Source of the DNA: Ooceraea biroi
Lineage: Eukaryota > Arthropoda > Insecta > Hymenoptera > Formicidae
Length of the DNA stretch: 64,000 bases
Assembly (NCBI RefSeq): GCF_003672135.1
Contig: NC_039509.1
Location: 11,046,663-11,110,662, forward strand
Direction of reading: 5' to 3'
The translations under genes were made by a program, and so were the position numbers. The notes under the pieces were generated by a model. It saw nothing but the letters and a program-made list of their open reading frames with translations, did not search any database and was not told the origin of the DNA. Within the stretch, counting starts at the first letter, position 1; every line of letters starts with the position of its first letter. Shown in pieces: positions 24,092 to 38,100 of the stretch.

Positions 24092-27000
24092 TCAAACCCA
24101 CGGTGTCCAGCCCTCATAGAGTAGAGCTAGATTGTCGGTGCTCTGCGCCTCGCGTATCACGTATTCCACCTGTTCGGCCGTTGTGTACTTGCGCGATGGT
24201 TGCGGGTCGCGGCCCTCCAGCTTCATACGTACGCGACGCCATACGTTCAACGCGTAGGCGTTGCGTTCTTGCACAGCTGTAAGCAGATTCACACTTTGAA
24301 GAAGATTTCTAAATTCTACATGAAGGCAAACATATATACGACTAATTATGCACCTTTGCCTGTGGTCGGATCTCTGGTCAACGGTACCCCCTTCCTCGGA
24401 CTCATGCACACGCTGTCCTGCCGCATCAGCTTGCCCTTCTTCTTCGGCAGACCGTCTGGCTTCTCCGGCGGGCTCAACTTCTGCTCGCTCGCAAACTCCA
24501 ACAGCTCGTTGTACAAGCCCGGCACCTTGATCGCCATTGCCTCCAGTTCGTCCTTGATCGCCACACCGCGGGTTGATTCGAAGTTTTCGGATTCCAGTTC
24601 CTTCACCATCGCCGATATGCTTTCCGTGAAGGAACGATAAGCGGACAGGTAGTCCTGCAGACCGACAATGTTCTCTTGCTTCGCCATCGTCTTCAACAAC
24701 ACGCGAACATCTGACATCAGTCGATGGTGCTCCGTCAGCACGTTCTGAAGATTCGTTACTCGCTCCCTCAAGTAGTCCTCGGCCGTAAACAGCGCCTCCT
24801 GTTTCTCCTGCAGCTTCTTCTGCGTGTCGACTATCGCCTCGGACACGATCTTCTCGGCCTGCTTCAGCCAGTTGGCGTCCACGTTGTTCTCCAATTGCAG
24901 CAGCTGTACAAGGCTCTCTTCTATCATTGTGACGGTGATGTTCAGGTTGATTGTCAGTACACAGCTCTCCTCCCAGTGCTTTACCAGCTTGACGAAATTC
25001 GTGTCGTGCGTTACGCTCTCCGACGTTTTAGTTCTCAGAGCCTCGTAGTGCAGTATAGAGTTGCACGTGCTCACCACCATCGCCGCAAGATTGTGCTGCC
25101 TCGTCAGCTTCTCGCACGACGAGAGGACCGCGTTGTCGAACGCGGACATTACCTCGCCTAGCGCTGGATTAGCGCCAGCAGCCCATTTCAGACGTTGCGT
25201 AGCACTCGACACGAGATTCTGCTGTTGCTCGCGTACTTCGCACACCCGTGACTGCAAACTCGACAGTGTCGCCGCCGTTTTCCGTAATTCCAGCATAAAG
25301 GTAGACCGATCTGAAGAAATAAACAATTTTATTAGGCTGCTATATCAAACTAGATAACTTAATTTTACTGTACTTTTAAGAGATTTAAGGACGTAATTTT
25401 AAGGACTTAAAATTTATGGAATGTAAATTGTATTCTGTCACACTTACTCAGACGATTCATTGGATTCATCGGATTCATCGGATTCAAATTCATCCTCGGC
25501 ATTATAATATCTTCGTGCAGCCAACGATGGGCCATTAACTGAAGCTGCAATCTCTGCACACTGGCCCTGGCCACTTCGACGTTCTGTTGCGCCAACCTGG
25601 CCCCCTGTTTTCGCCGCCAGGCGCTTTCCAACGTACTGCTAAGTACACCTGCTTGAGCCAGGACCGAGCCTGAGAACAATCCTCTTTTCAGGCCTAGATC
25701 CACGGTCTTTCTGCACAACTCCTCCAGCGAGACTTTGCTCTCCGCTCCGATGTCTCTCTGCTCGATCTCGGTAGTTACATTCAGGCCCATTCGCTGCAGT
25801 AGGAAGCACAGGGCAATCGCCAACGTCTGCGACGTCACCCCGAGCAACTGTCTTGAAACATAATCGGCTGTGAACACTCGAACAGGTTTATTCAGCTGCT
25901 CGTCGTCGTACACGTTCGCCAGTCCGCCCTTGAACGCAGTGGCAATGTCTCTGCACATCATAAAGAACTCTCGTATGGTGTGCAGCCTCTTGATCAGAAA
26001 GATGTCTTCCAAGACCTGTCGGGCAGCCTTGTTGAAGATGGGTGCTGACATCTCTTTCGCCTCGCGTATCTGATCGATCTTCTTCCAGTTTACCGAGATG
26101 TCCAGTGAGCTCAGCGTGGTCACCAGCGCGTTACCCTCCATCTGTAATTTCTCGAACAAGCCGTTGAAACCCATCAGCAACATCTGACCGGGCGTCAAGG
26201 TTTCCTCTTGATTCAGGTCCTGAACCTCCGCCGGTCGCGACAGTAACGTTTCAAATCGCAATCTCATGTTGGCCACTATACCCTGCACCATAATGTGAGG
26301 ACTCTCCATTTCCATCACGGTGAATCGAAGGTGTATCTCGAGCTGCGTCAGAAGCTGATCGAGGGGTATCCCAGTGAGTATTATTATCTCGTTGAGCTCG
26401 CTTATCATCCGCATGACGCTCGGCTCCTCCGTGATGATGGTCTTCATCGCCTCCGGCAGTATGATGGTCTGGAAGTTATAGTTGAGCTCCTGCAGGCCTT
26501 TGTAGATGCAGTCGGCGCTCTTTAGACACTTGAGTATCAGCGAGATCTTCGGATCGTTATTCGTCTTGTGATTCTCCGGTATAAGCGTCACCAGTTCGGC
26601 AATCAGCGACGACATCAACCGCATCTCATCCAGGAACCAGTCACCCTCGCGGGACGTCAGGTCTACCAGGCAGTCTCCGGCGCACTTTGCAGCGCCTTCC
26701 ATCATCAGGTATCGTTTATTCAGCGCGCACAGTGCACTGATATTTACGCACTCGAGCGCTCTCTCCGCGCCTTTCTCTCGCCGCAGGAACGCCGTGATCT
26801 GAGTCCTCGACTCGGTGTACGCCTTCTCGATCCTATTTCCGGCCTCCGGTAGACCCTCAGACACCACTCTTTCGTATGCTTTCTTGTACCTCTCGTTCGA
26901 CTCATTTAAAATCGCTTGCATCTGATACGAGAACGTTATTATCTGCTGGACTTGAGGATTGTTCGGATTGACGAGCTCCAGATTCGTTTCGAGCTGCGCC

Positions 27001-29112
27001 ATCACCTCGTGACACGCCTCGACGGTGCCAGAGGTCAGCAATTTATTCGCCCACGTGTGATACAGCATGGTGCGATGTTGCGACAGGGTGCTGAGGGGAT
27101 ACAGGCTGCATATGGCGGAATACTGGCTCAGGAGGTCCAAACAGTTGCTGATGAAGATGGACTGCTGGTTGGCCAGTTGCGTTAATTCGTTCTCCGACTG
27201 CTCGCACTGCAATATCATCTGACTCTGACCGGCGTTCTGTAAGAACTCCTTCACGAGATCGAACACCACATGGTCCTTTTGACTCGAAGAACTTCCCAGT
27301 TCCGTCAGCCACTGTCCCAGTTGGGGTCCGCGTACTGTAGCCAACGCGATCTAAAATGATGAAATAAAGTTTATAAAAATATGAAGAAAATATATTTCAC
27401 CTGGATTACATCGATCAATCGATGAATCGCGAAGACTCACGTTATGCATGTTAATCTGCTTTTCGCACTCGTCTATCTTCTCCTTCAAGCCGGCCTTCGC
27501 TTTCTCGTGAGCGTCTCGCGCTCGTTTGAATGCGTTGTATCGCTTCACGACGGAATACAGGACGTGATTCCGACCCATCGCCTGCGCCTCTTTCACCAAA
27601 GCCAATTGTTGATGTCGGTCTTGCAATAAATCTTGGCACTGACGCGCGGCTTCGGTCGCCTCGATCCAGCAATTCAAGTGATGACACAACAGCGGAAAGC
27701 TTCTGGCCAATTCATCTCTGTCATTCATAAAAATACAAGTTATATTACATTCCATAAATATGAGTCATTTCAGATTCACTGAATATTTTCTTTAAAGATA
27801 CAATAAAATGTTTCCTTTCTCTTACCGATTTGTCAACCACTCCGTGCGCATTTCCGCCGTTCTCACAGCGAACATCGCACGTGTGAGTTCTTGCTCCAGC
27901 TGTTTCCTGCCGATGCCGGTACATCTTGCTCTAGCCTGGCACGCACCATAGCTCGCTATACTGGTGTCCGCGCCCGCTCGCCAGTCTACTAGAGGATCAT
28001 AGACGAACGCCTCCAGCAAGGTCAAGAGCGTCTCGCGGCCTCTGCGCATCACTCTCAGAGTATGCTCGCAAGCAAACCTAAATATACCCTGGACACACAA
28101 AGCGATTACTATCATTATATGCTGTTCAAGATCGGAGGAATATATAAATGATAGTTCATCTTGTTTCGGGCTTTCATTGACCTTTTTCGATTATAAAACC
28201 GCCGATAGTGGCTGATAGTTATGATAATCCTTCGCCAGGGGAACCGCCAGGTGAGCAGATAAATAAAACCACTCCCGCGAGACGCACACATGAACACAGA
28301 CATACACAGAGTTAACGTGTCGTATCCGCAGATCGTCGAGTATCGATCTATACTCTCATCAAAAGAGCTACTCGCCTTGTCATCAAAATAAACTTGTCTC
28401 ATCAGGGAGGAGCTCTTCAAAAAGCGACGAAATACAAGTGAAGCGAATCATCATTCCGCGTTTCTCATAATGAAGTCTTAATTTATGTCGAACTTTTTCC
28501 TATTCTGAACGCAGATTTACGTAATCGTGATGTGCAACCTGGTGTGTGTCTTGACGTTTCATAGAATACCATCGAAAACTCGTTTTTCTCTGTGCGTGTG
28601 TGTGCGGAAGGTAAGAAGTGTTGAAAAGACCTTGCATTACGGCTTTAGTCATATTAGCTGATTAACCGTTTTTGACGTATCATGTTCTTAGTGTGAAAAC
28701 TGTTTTTGCGGCACGTAGTGATCTAATGCTTTGTAAATTGATACGTTTTTATAAAAGTCAGTAAAAACGTAGATCGACAGAGAATATACATCAGAGAATA
28801 TGGAGGAAAGCCTACTAAAGTATGTATTTAATCTAAGTTTCTATTAACAGATTTCACAGATTAGATTCACTCATTCACTCACGTTGGAAATTTATGCACA
28901 TGACATCCTAAGATGTCATTTGAAATTTGAAATTAGAATAACATATTCTTAAGTCACTTGATGATCTGTTTTTTTAAATCTCAATTTTTAAGTCTAAATC
29001 TGTTTTTTTAAGTGTAGTGCACGTAATAACATACACTGATACACACATTGAAGAAGTCTTACTTTTAAATTCGAGTGAACTTTACATCTTCAAAAGTCTC
29101 AAAGTTAAATAG

Positions 29113-29157
<45 letters not shown>

Positions 29158-32100
29158 AATCCTCTTCAAATTTGTCCCTTCAAGTAAAAAAGGTTTCAGT
29201 CTTATTATCGATACGTGTTATCAATTATTAATTAAACATACTAATCAAAATTTATTTTTAGCGTCATGTATCTAGCGCAAGACAATATTACTGAAACAAA
29301 TGTAAACGTATCAGTAAATGTATCAGATGAATCAAGTTTGTCGGAGGCAAACCTCAAAGGGAACAACAATGTTGGATCTTGGATCGTGGAAGGCTTTATC
29401 TTCATTGCGATCGTGCTGGGAAACGCTCTCACGATAATGGCCATTGTGTGGTCGCGCAGACTTCGAAGCGTCATGTCAAATTATTTCATACTCAGTCTAG
29501 CAGCGTCGGACTTGCTGGTGGGCTTAACGTTACCGTATCACCTGGCGTTTTACATGACTGACACATTACATCACAAGAAATTCTTCTGCATCTTGCGCTT
29601 CGTGGTAGTCAACTTAGGATGCACTGGGAGCGTATACAGTCTCATAGCAATCGCAATTGACCGATACATCGCAATCGTGTATCCACTGAGTTACAATGTT
29701 TACGCGACGCACAGATACGTCCTGTTAACTATAGTCATTACTTGGATATGCACGTTGAGTACGTCATTGATTCCGATATATTGGAATAACTTCGAAAGCT
29801 CGCGTAGATGTATAATAGATGAGGTATTGCCAAGGTATTGCCATAGTAATTTTTACCATTTACCATTTCTCCATTAGTAATAGTAGCGATGTGGAACAAG
29901 TTTCATATGTGTTAAGTGTGTGTGTATGTGTATGGCCTCATATATGTATGCAATATATATATACATACACACACACACACTCAGTGGTGATTATTCTTTG
30001 ATGATTGATTAAACTCTTCACACAGTCACACTAAATGTTCCACTCAGTCTTAATTGTGAAACTATAAATTATAAATTACAAATCGCTTTATTTAACAGGT
30101 ACTATATATTAGCTATCGAATTGCCGTCGTTTATTCTGTGCTGTACAGCGATGGTTTTACTGTATTGGAAAATTTGGAAAGAGGCACGGATGCACAGGCG
30201 TCGAATGACTCGTAATGTCGTTTCGAGCATCGCTCAGACGAACACAAAAACCGATCGCAAAAGTAATCAGGTATAGATAATATTTTAAATAACGAACATA
30301 AGGAGAACGCGATCGAGAAGATCAGCAAAAAATTTTAAAACATGGTCAACAACTAAGCTATTGATAAATATTTTTCACAGGTAGTAATACTAATACTGGG
30401 CTGCTTTTCGATCAGCTGGCTACCCTTCTGCGTCATAGCAATCACGCGAATCTTTTTCGTGAAAACGCCATTGATGAATACATTTTATAGATTCGCGCAC
30501 GTGTTGGCATTGGCTAACAGTGGAATGAATCCCATCATATACGCGTGGAAGAACGCCAACTTCCGCAGAGCTTTTCAGAAAATATTGCATTTTAAATCGC
30601 CCAACAGCGACTTGAATTCGAGTTTCAGAACATACTTGGAAAAACAACACGAATTAAAGAGACAGCAGACCAACGTGAGAAAAGATAGCCACATGAATGA
30701 AAGCACTACTTCACATTCGTTCGATCAACAGTCTAATCAAGCAGAAGAAAATAAAACTGAAAACACAGCTTTATAAGCGCAGTCGCGCTGCAAGTTAAAA
30801 GCTACTTGATCTAAAAAATTAGAAATTATTTTACTTTCTAATTAACGTAACGATATCTTTCTCTGTAAATACGAAAAAATGTGAGGATATTACAAAATTG
30901 TCATGCAAAGTTAAAATACGAATGTTTTTCGCATTATCATTTCGCATTATAATATAACTAACGTTTCAAACGCGACGCATATCTCAATCATGTAAGATCA
31001 TCTTAATAATTGTTAGACTTTCCATAATCAAAATGTCAAAATGTGTATTATTAAATGTACTAAGAATAATGTTAAGAGAAAAAATATTAATAATAACGAA
31101 CTATTTATCTGATCAAGATTCGTTCGATCAAGAAACTTACCTCGACACCGGTTACTCCCAAAGCCGCTTTGATGTTTGGTGTCATACGGAACGGCACTTT
31201 CTCCGGGACGCGTAGGGTCTTCCCTTTCTCGAAGCAAACGTTATAATCGATGTGTACCACTTCTCCAGTGTTGAGATCGACAAGAACGTTGTCAAGATGC
31301 CTGTCGCCTAATCCTATGATGTAGCCAATGATAGACATCACAGCGACAGAATACGAGTAGTTTTTCGTGGCTTGCCACCAGCTACCAGCGTTAATGCTGT
31401 TACACCAAATTTCTCTGTAACATGAAAGAAAAAAAAGAAATTTTTAACAATTTAATTAAAAAGTATATTAATATTTATTTTCAGTAACTGTAACTAACTT
31501 GGCCAGAAGATCCTTTGGAGTCTCGCTCATCAGCTCAGACAGCACTTGCTTCAACACTTGAATGGGCCATTCCTTCCGGTTCTCCAAGCCGATCCCGCGC
31601 TCCTTCAGCAACGGCGTCAATTTGTTGTAGAACAATTCCGACGGTCGCATGATCGCCGAGTTGCCGCCACCGGTCTTGCTGATCATCGCGCACTCGCGTT
31701 GCTGCCACCGTTTATACAATACGAACAGTGGCGTCACGCCGTCGACCCACTGAATCAGGCCAGATCTAGGACCCAACGGGATCACCGAATAGTGCCGTGC
31801 CCTGTACATCCTCGTATCACTGTTCTTTGACATCATGGTATTACATATACTCAGGAATTGCATTATTCTCTCGTCCAGGTGTAGATCTTCCAGCCCCTTG
31901 AACAGGTACGTGTAAACGTGGCCGTCGGAGCCATGGAATATCAGCTTCTTGGGTTTCGTTTTCGTCGGCAGGATCTGAACGTTGTTGTCTACCGACATAA
32001 TCGTGACAATCCTGTTGTCGACGGCAGCGACGCCCGGCATGGCGATACAGGTGTCTTTCAAATTGGCTAGGATGGGACTGATGTCCGTCATTAACAGAGA

Positions 32101-35100
32101 GTAAGCAGCTCGTCGGTGTACACGCTGCGCTAATTTTGTCTCCAGGTGCTTCAGGGCCAAACTGGCCATTTGAGGCTTTGCCGGGTTCTTGGGATTATTC
32201 AGGCGGTTTATCACCTCCTCTATGATAGCGCCAAACTTCTCCTGAAAATTCTTCTCGTGCGGCGTCTCCGCGGGCACAGACGTCATCGACAGGAGATTTT
32301 CCAGTATGAATGTAATCGGTTTCAGTATGATTCTATGCTTCTCCGCGATCAGCTTATCCTTCTCTTCCGGCGTGAGCCAGACGTTATCTTGCACTCGCTG
32401 TATCTCGAGCTCCAACTGCTCGAATCGTTTGGTAATTTCCGTGTGGTGTTGGCACAACGTCGCCAGCCACAATTCGTCCCACAGCAAGGTGATGCGCCTG
32501 AGCTCCTTCACCAGCAGCTTCACCTGGACGATCGAATCCTGAATGCGGCTCGAGAGGCAGTCGACCAGTTGTGAGAAACAGGAATCCATGAAGCTCTCGT
32601 GCTCGTCGTTGTACACAGCGTCTTCCTCGGCGGCGTTGAAGTCCAAATCGTTCTGCGAACTGTCGTTATCGTTGGACTTGTCGTAAACGATGTTTTCGTA
32701 AGTCTTCTGGCCGGAGACCGCACCTACCACCGCGGGGAATGTGATTAGATGCGGCGAGTTCTCCGCCACTCGGCAGAGTAGCTCGGACACCTGCGTTCTC
32801 ACGTACGCTTCGGGATGGCTGAGCCTCGAGAACAACTGCGGTATGATCTCTTTCCAGGGCGCGGTTGGCGTCGTCGAGAGACCGGCTTCGAGCACGTTCT
32901 GCAATTCCAAAGCATGCTTAACTACAAGTCGTAGCAGCCTCAACGTCGCTGTAATAGTGTCGCACTCGTTGCTCTCATTGTTCGCCAGCTGCAAGTACTT
33001 GAAGTACGCGTTCGCTGATAGTTCGTAGTACGAGTAAATCCGCTTCTGCGCCTGCCGCCAAATATCGACCAACATGCCGAGATGCTCGTTGCTGGCGTGA
33101 CTCAAAACCGGCACATTCCTCAGCTGATTCTCTATCATGTCGGACGTATTTATGTCGTTCGTATCTATGTCGCCCTCGTCTTCCGGTATGGTCTTGTTCT
33201 GGCTGAGTATAGAGAAGACGGTGTTGAGATCAGCCTTGGCTATATCCATCGGCAATAGGGATTGTATGTTCATGCGATCGGTGTCGGTCAACTGGCCAGA
33301 GTTGGAGTTATCGACGATCTTTCGACCCCATTTGTAGCACCAAGCGGCAAAACTTGACCACGCAAGCGGCAGATCCGGGCATTGATTTACGCCGAGCTGC
33401 ATCAATTTACCGATTATCATGTCTGATGTCGGGATTAGGTCAACCGTATCGCCGAACAATTTGTCCATTAAACCGTCGTTGTGCACGGCCTCGAATCGAA
33501 GCAGTTCCTCCAATTGCGGATTGTCGTTCATGTTGATGTCCTGCTGCATCCACTTGCCCAGGGTAAGTAGCAGCTTCGTTCCCATCTCTCGTAGATCGGT
33601 GGACTGTTCACCGTTGACAATCGCCTGGGAGATGCCCAACGCAGTCACGCAGCACATCTTCAAGGCCTCATTCGTGTTCTCCATGTTATACAACAATTTG
33701 GAACATTCTCTGAACGCGCGCATGCTGTTCTTCGTCCATTTCACGTGGACGGAATTATTCAATAAATTGCCCGTGATTTCGGTAAAGGTGCAAGCGATTG
33801 GATCTTTCACTTGTATCAGGTTATGCTCCAGCTTGAAATACTTGATCATCTCTCGCTTCGCTAAATTAAAGTTGCCCTCCTTCCTGGCTGTTCTAATGAC
33901 GTGTAGTCGTAGACTGTCCACTTCCGTGGAGTTGCTGTCGTATCCTTGATCCAGATACTCGGACCACCATAAGATTTGCGTTAGAATATTCGAGTTGATG
34001 TGATTGATTTTATCAATCTTGTACAGGTCAAAAATGTTCTTCTCATTTTTACCGCATATTAAATTTTTTAGCCCCGCCGCGGAATACTGAAGCAATATTG
34101 CATCACTGAGATACTCGGACGGCACATTTCGCAGACCTTCTTGCATTGTTTTGGCTGCGACTTTCTGGCACTTTTCTATATCGCTCTCGAACGTGTCCTT
34201 GAAATCATTAATGCGAAGTCTCAATGCAATGTTCGTCAAACTGTTGCTACACTCGACCAGGGTTTTCGCGCAGCTCCAGTTGCTCTTCTTCATTTCGTCC
34301 AGCATGTTCCAATTCGTCAACTCGTCCAAACTGATCAGCTCGTCGCTTTCATACTTCTTTAGGCAGTTCGCCTGCTGCGGGACGATGTTCTCTGTGATCT
34401 GTTTCTTCAAAACAGCGTTCCTCTCTTGCGCCAGCATGTCAGTTTCTTGTAACTTCCAGTCCACCAATCCGGACCAATCGCTGACCGCTTTGTAACAATT
34501 GGCCAGTCGCTGCATGCAGAAACTCAGCACTTGATTGTCGCTCTCAACTTTACCGGTTCCGTTGCTCTCGTCGTCACTTGACTTGGCGTGCGTCAAGTGT
34601 TCGTCGATGATCTGCTTGTAAGCTTCAGTCGCGGACTCGTAGTGGCCGGCGGCTTCTTCCATCGCCGCCTTTAACCACGGGAACTTTCGGTCCCTCTCCT
34701 TGGTGTACACGTAAAGGCCTTGTAACGCTTCCGCTTCACCTAGCGCGACCATCGCCTGTGCCGTCCACAGTGTGGCTCTCTCGAACTCTATGCCCTGCGT
34801 GTTATCGGCATTATTCAGGTCTTCCAGCAACCTTTGGCCGTTTCGTAACGTGCTGGTCGCCAGGCCCGAGTGCAACGAGACCACGCATAACGCCAATCGT
34901 ATGCGGTTCAACCACTCCTTGCACGTTGACTTGTTCGTGTGGAAGAAAGTCCTGACTGGTTTTGATAGTGGTAGCAGTGCCACCGCGCAACCATCAGCAG
35001 CATTGTGAATCACCCTCTCCAGATGTTCCAGGAACTCTATGAACAACCTCACCCGCGTGTGCTCGTGCAGGATATGATCCAAGCTCTGCTTTTCCCTTTT

Positions 35101-38100
35101 CACCATGTCCGTGTTGTACGATATCTCGCGCGCCAGAATTTTCAAGGCGCTCTCGATCGACGTAAAAGTCTCCTGCGGTTTCCCCAGAGAAGTGCGAAGC
35201 TTGTGGAGCACGCAGTGTTGTGCCGCTTCAAAACCGCTCCAGAAGAACAAGAACGAACAATTCTCCAGTGCCAAATCGTACATCCTTGCTGCAGTCTCGT
35301 TCTCCGATCTGCATAGAAATGTTCACGGTAATCGTAACACAAACATCGCTGAAAGATCTCGGATGATAGAAGCGACACTCACATAGCCGGCCAGCACAGC
35401 GTGAAGATCTCCGACAAGCCAGATCCATCGAGATAACGTTCTTGCAGCAAGAATGCCATGTACGTCTTGAAGTGTTGCGCCAATAATTCTCCGTTATTGT
35501 TATTCCGCATGTGCAATCTCTGAGCGAGCGTCAATGATTCCATCGAGTATGTCTCGATCTCACGAATTTTCTACGGAATATAGCACGTGCGAAAAATTAA
35601 ACAAGGAAAAGGTGTTGAAGAGCCGTAAACCCATTTCACGTTTAAGGGAATCACTTACCTTCGTGTCCGAGAATAAACATTCTTTGTTCAACTTTGGTAT
35701 AACAATGTTAATGGGCATACGCATCAGCAGCGAGCTGTATCTCTCATTAACAGTCTTGTTACACGACATCAGTTGCAACGTCGCGAGATCCACGATGCTC
35801 GAGTAAATCTCTTGCTTCCACACCACGTTCTTCGCGGTCATCAGGATCTCGAAGAGACTGCACACCGCGACGGCGATCCTGTTGTTAGTCGTGGCACCGC
35901 AGTTGATCAAACTCGCGATGACGTTCTGGCACTCCTGCGTTTTGCTCAAGATACCGATGTAATTTTCCGACTGTATGCAGATTTCTTGCATCCACTTGGA
36001 CAACAGAAGCAAGGTCTGTACCGGCGTGCTCTGATTGTACGTTTTAGCTATCAGATTTAGGATTATGGACAAGTGGCCGCTGGTTGGCGACGTGGTTGGC
36101 ACATCCAAAGTCCCAGGAAACATGTCTATCGGACGACAAGCGGTCGTGCCCATTATCAGATTGGAACTCGGAATGAAGTGATTGTACCTGTGACGTATAT
36201 TGAAATTGAGATCTTCGTCGTTGCATAAAAATCATGAAGAGCTAAGCAAGCGTTACTTTACCTGGAGCAATGTGCGTAGAGCAAATACAAGATGCTGTAT
36301 TGCAGAAACGGACTGGCCATGGCTACTGCGGTGTCATACGGTTTCAACTTGACTGCGAGAAGCTCCAGGATACTGGGCTTCAACGCCCACATTCCGATAA
36401 TCGAGTTACTCGCGTTTGCTGAAAGAAAGAGGGGTGAGAGCGTTGATGATACGCGTTGTAGATTTTTCAGGATTAAATTAATATAATTAAAATTAAGTTA
36501 ATACACTCGCTCACCTATATCAGAAAGCGCACGCAGTATAAACACAACCACAGTCTCAACGTCGTTCTTCATGTATCTTAAATCGTTCAATGGATTGTCC
36601 ACGGCTAAATTGTCCATCTCGGATAATACGAGTCTGTAAGCGATCTCCAGGTCTGCTAGTATGTAACGGTAAGATTCCTGCAGCAGCGGTATATTCTTCA
36701 GGCTGAGAAGGCTGTGGTACACGCCCAGACTCGCGTTTTGAATGGCGACAGAATTGCGGAATCGCAGTTTCAGCAGTGCCGAATTCTTGCCGAGCAGCGT
36801 GTGCACCAACTCCAGTGGCAGATTCGCGGACACCTCCTTTATTATTTTCGATATTGTGTTCAGCATCGAGATAACGGTGTCATCCCAGAAAATATTGACT
36901 CTCTGCAGCTGAAGATCGATGAACCTGTACAGAAGTTCGTGATTCTTCGCGATGCGGCTTTGAAGGTAACCGAGGAGCAAGAACGTGCATTCATTCGCAA
37001 CTACGATCAATTCCTCCTTCTCCTTCGACAGGTCCTCGATCTGCTTGGCTCTCGGTTCCACCGAACGCAATACGTCCATCAACAGTTGCTCCTTCTCCTT
37101 GGACACGGTGCCTCTATCAGAGGCTATCTTTGAGTTCCTCTTGTCATTTTTGTTATTTATAGTCAGTGACTTGATCATCTTGACGAGATTTTCCTCGGCG
37201 ATTTCATCCTTACTGAAGTGCTTCGAGAGCATCTCGACGTGTTGCTGCGATGAATTGATGCTCTTTATGCACTTGATCAAATTTCCCATGTTATTGGATA
37301 TGAAGTTCGGCCAGACGTCGTTTTCCCCTTCTAACTCGATCGCTTTCACAACGGTCTTCAGCATCTTCGACAGACAATCCGTTAGAAAAGACCACTGCAC
37401 GCTCGGTTCGTGGTTTGGATTTAGGTGCTCGGATATGCTCTTCGTTACTGTGTTGAAGACGGATATCAACGAGGTGATTCGCAGGATACACTCCCTTGGC
37501 GTCGGCGAACCATCGTCGCCGGGTGACGTACGGCCGGAGTCGGGTGTGTTCAATTCCTCGTCATAACTCTCCATGTCCTCCAAAAACTGTCCGAGTAACG
37601 TCAGCGTGAATTGCAGATCCGCTATCCAGAAGGAGCGCAACTTTTGCAAGCACCGACTTGCGTAGATAACGACCGACTTCTGCTGCGTGGAATCGATGTG
37701 CCAACCCACGAGTATGTCCACGGTGTCGCGGAAATGATTCGTGAACGTTTCCGGATAGGAATCTATGATCAGCAATATGGCATCGACTGTCACCATTAAT
37801 AAATCTGCTCTATCGACGTTTTCTAATATTGATTGTAATTGGGACATCAACGGCTGCAATGCAAACGGATTAATTACAGTTAACATTCGCCATACTTGCT
37901 ACGTGTACACGTGTACGTATATATATATGTAACAAAGATAGAAGATAGAAGTTGTATCATTAATTCTTACATAATTATTATGTAATTCTTATATAATAAT
38001 TATTTACCACGGAGAATTCCTTTAATTTGGATGTTTCGGAATCCATCATGAGCGTTTCAATAACTGCTTTCATTAAAAGGCATTTTATATCATCTTTGTG

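Noticed and set aside
24092..28115. A separate large coiled-coil gene downstream of the GPCR
   Set aside because: The protein is the SMG1 C-terminal insertion and FATC region, continuous in phase with the kinase exons across the intron holding the GPCR.
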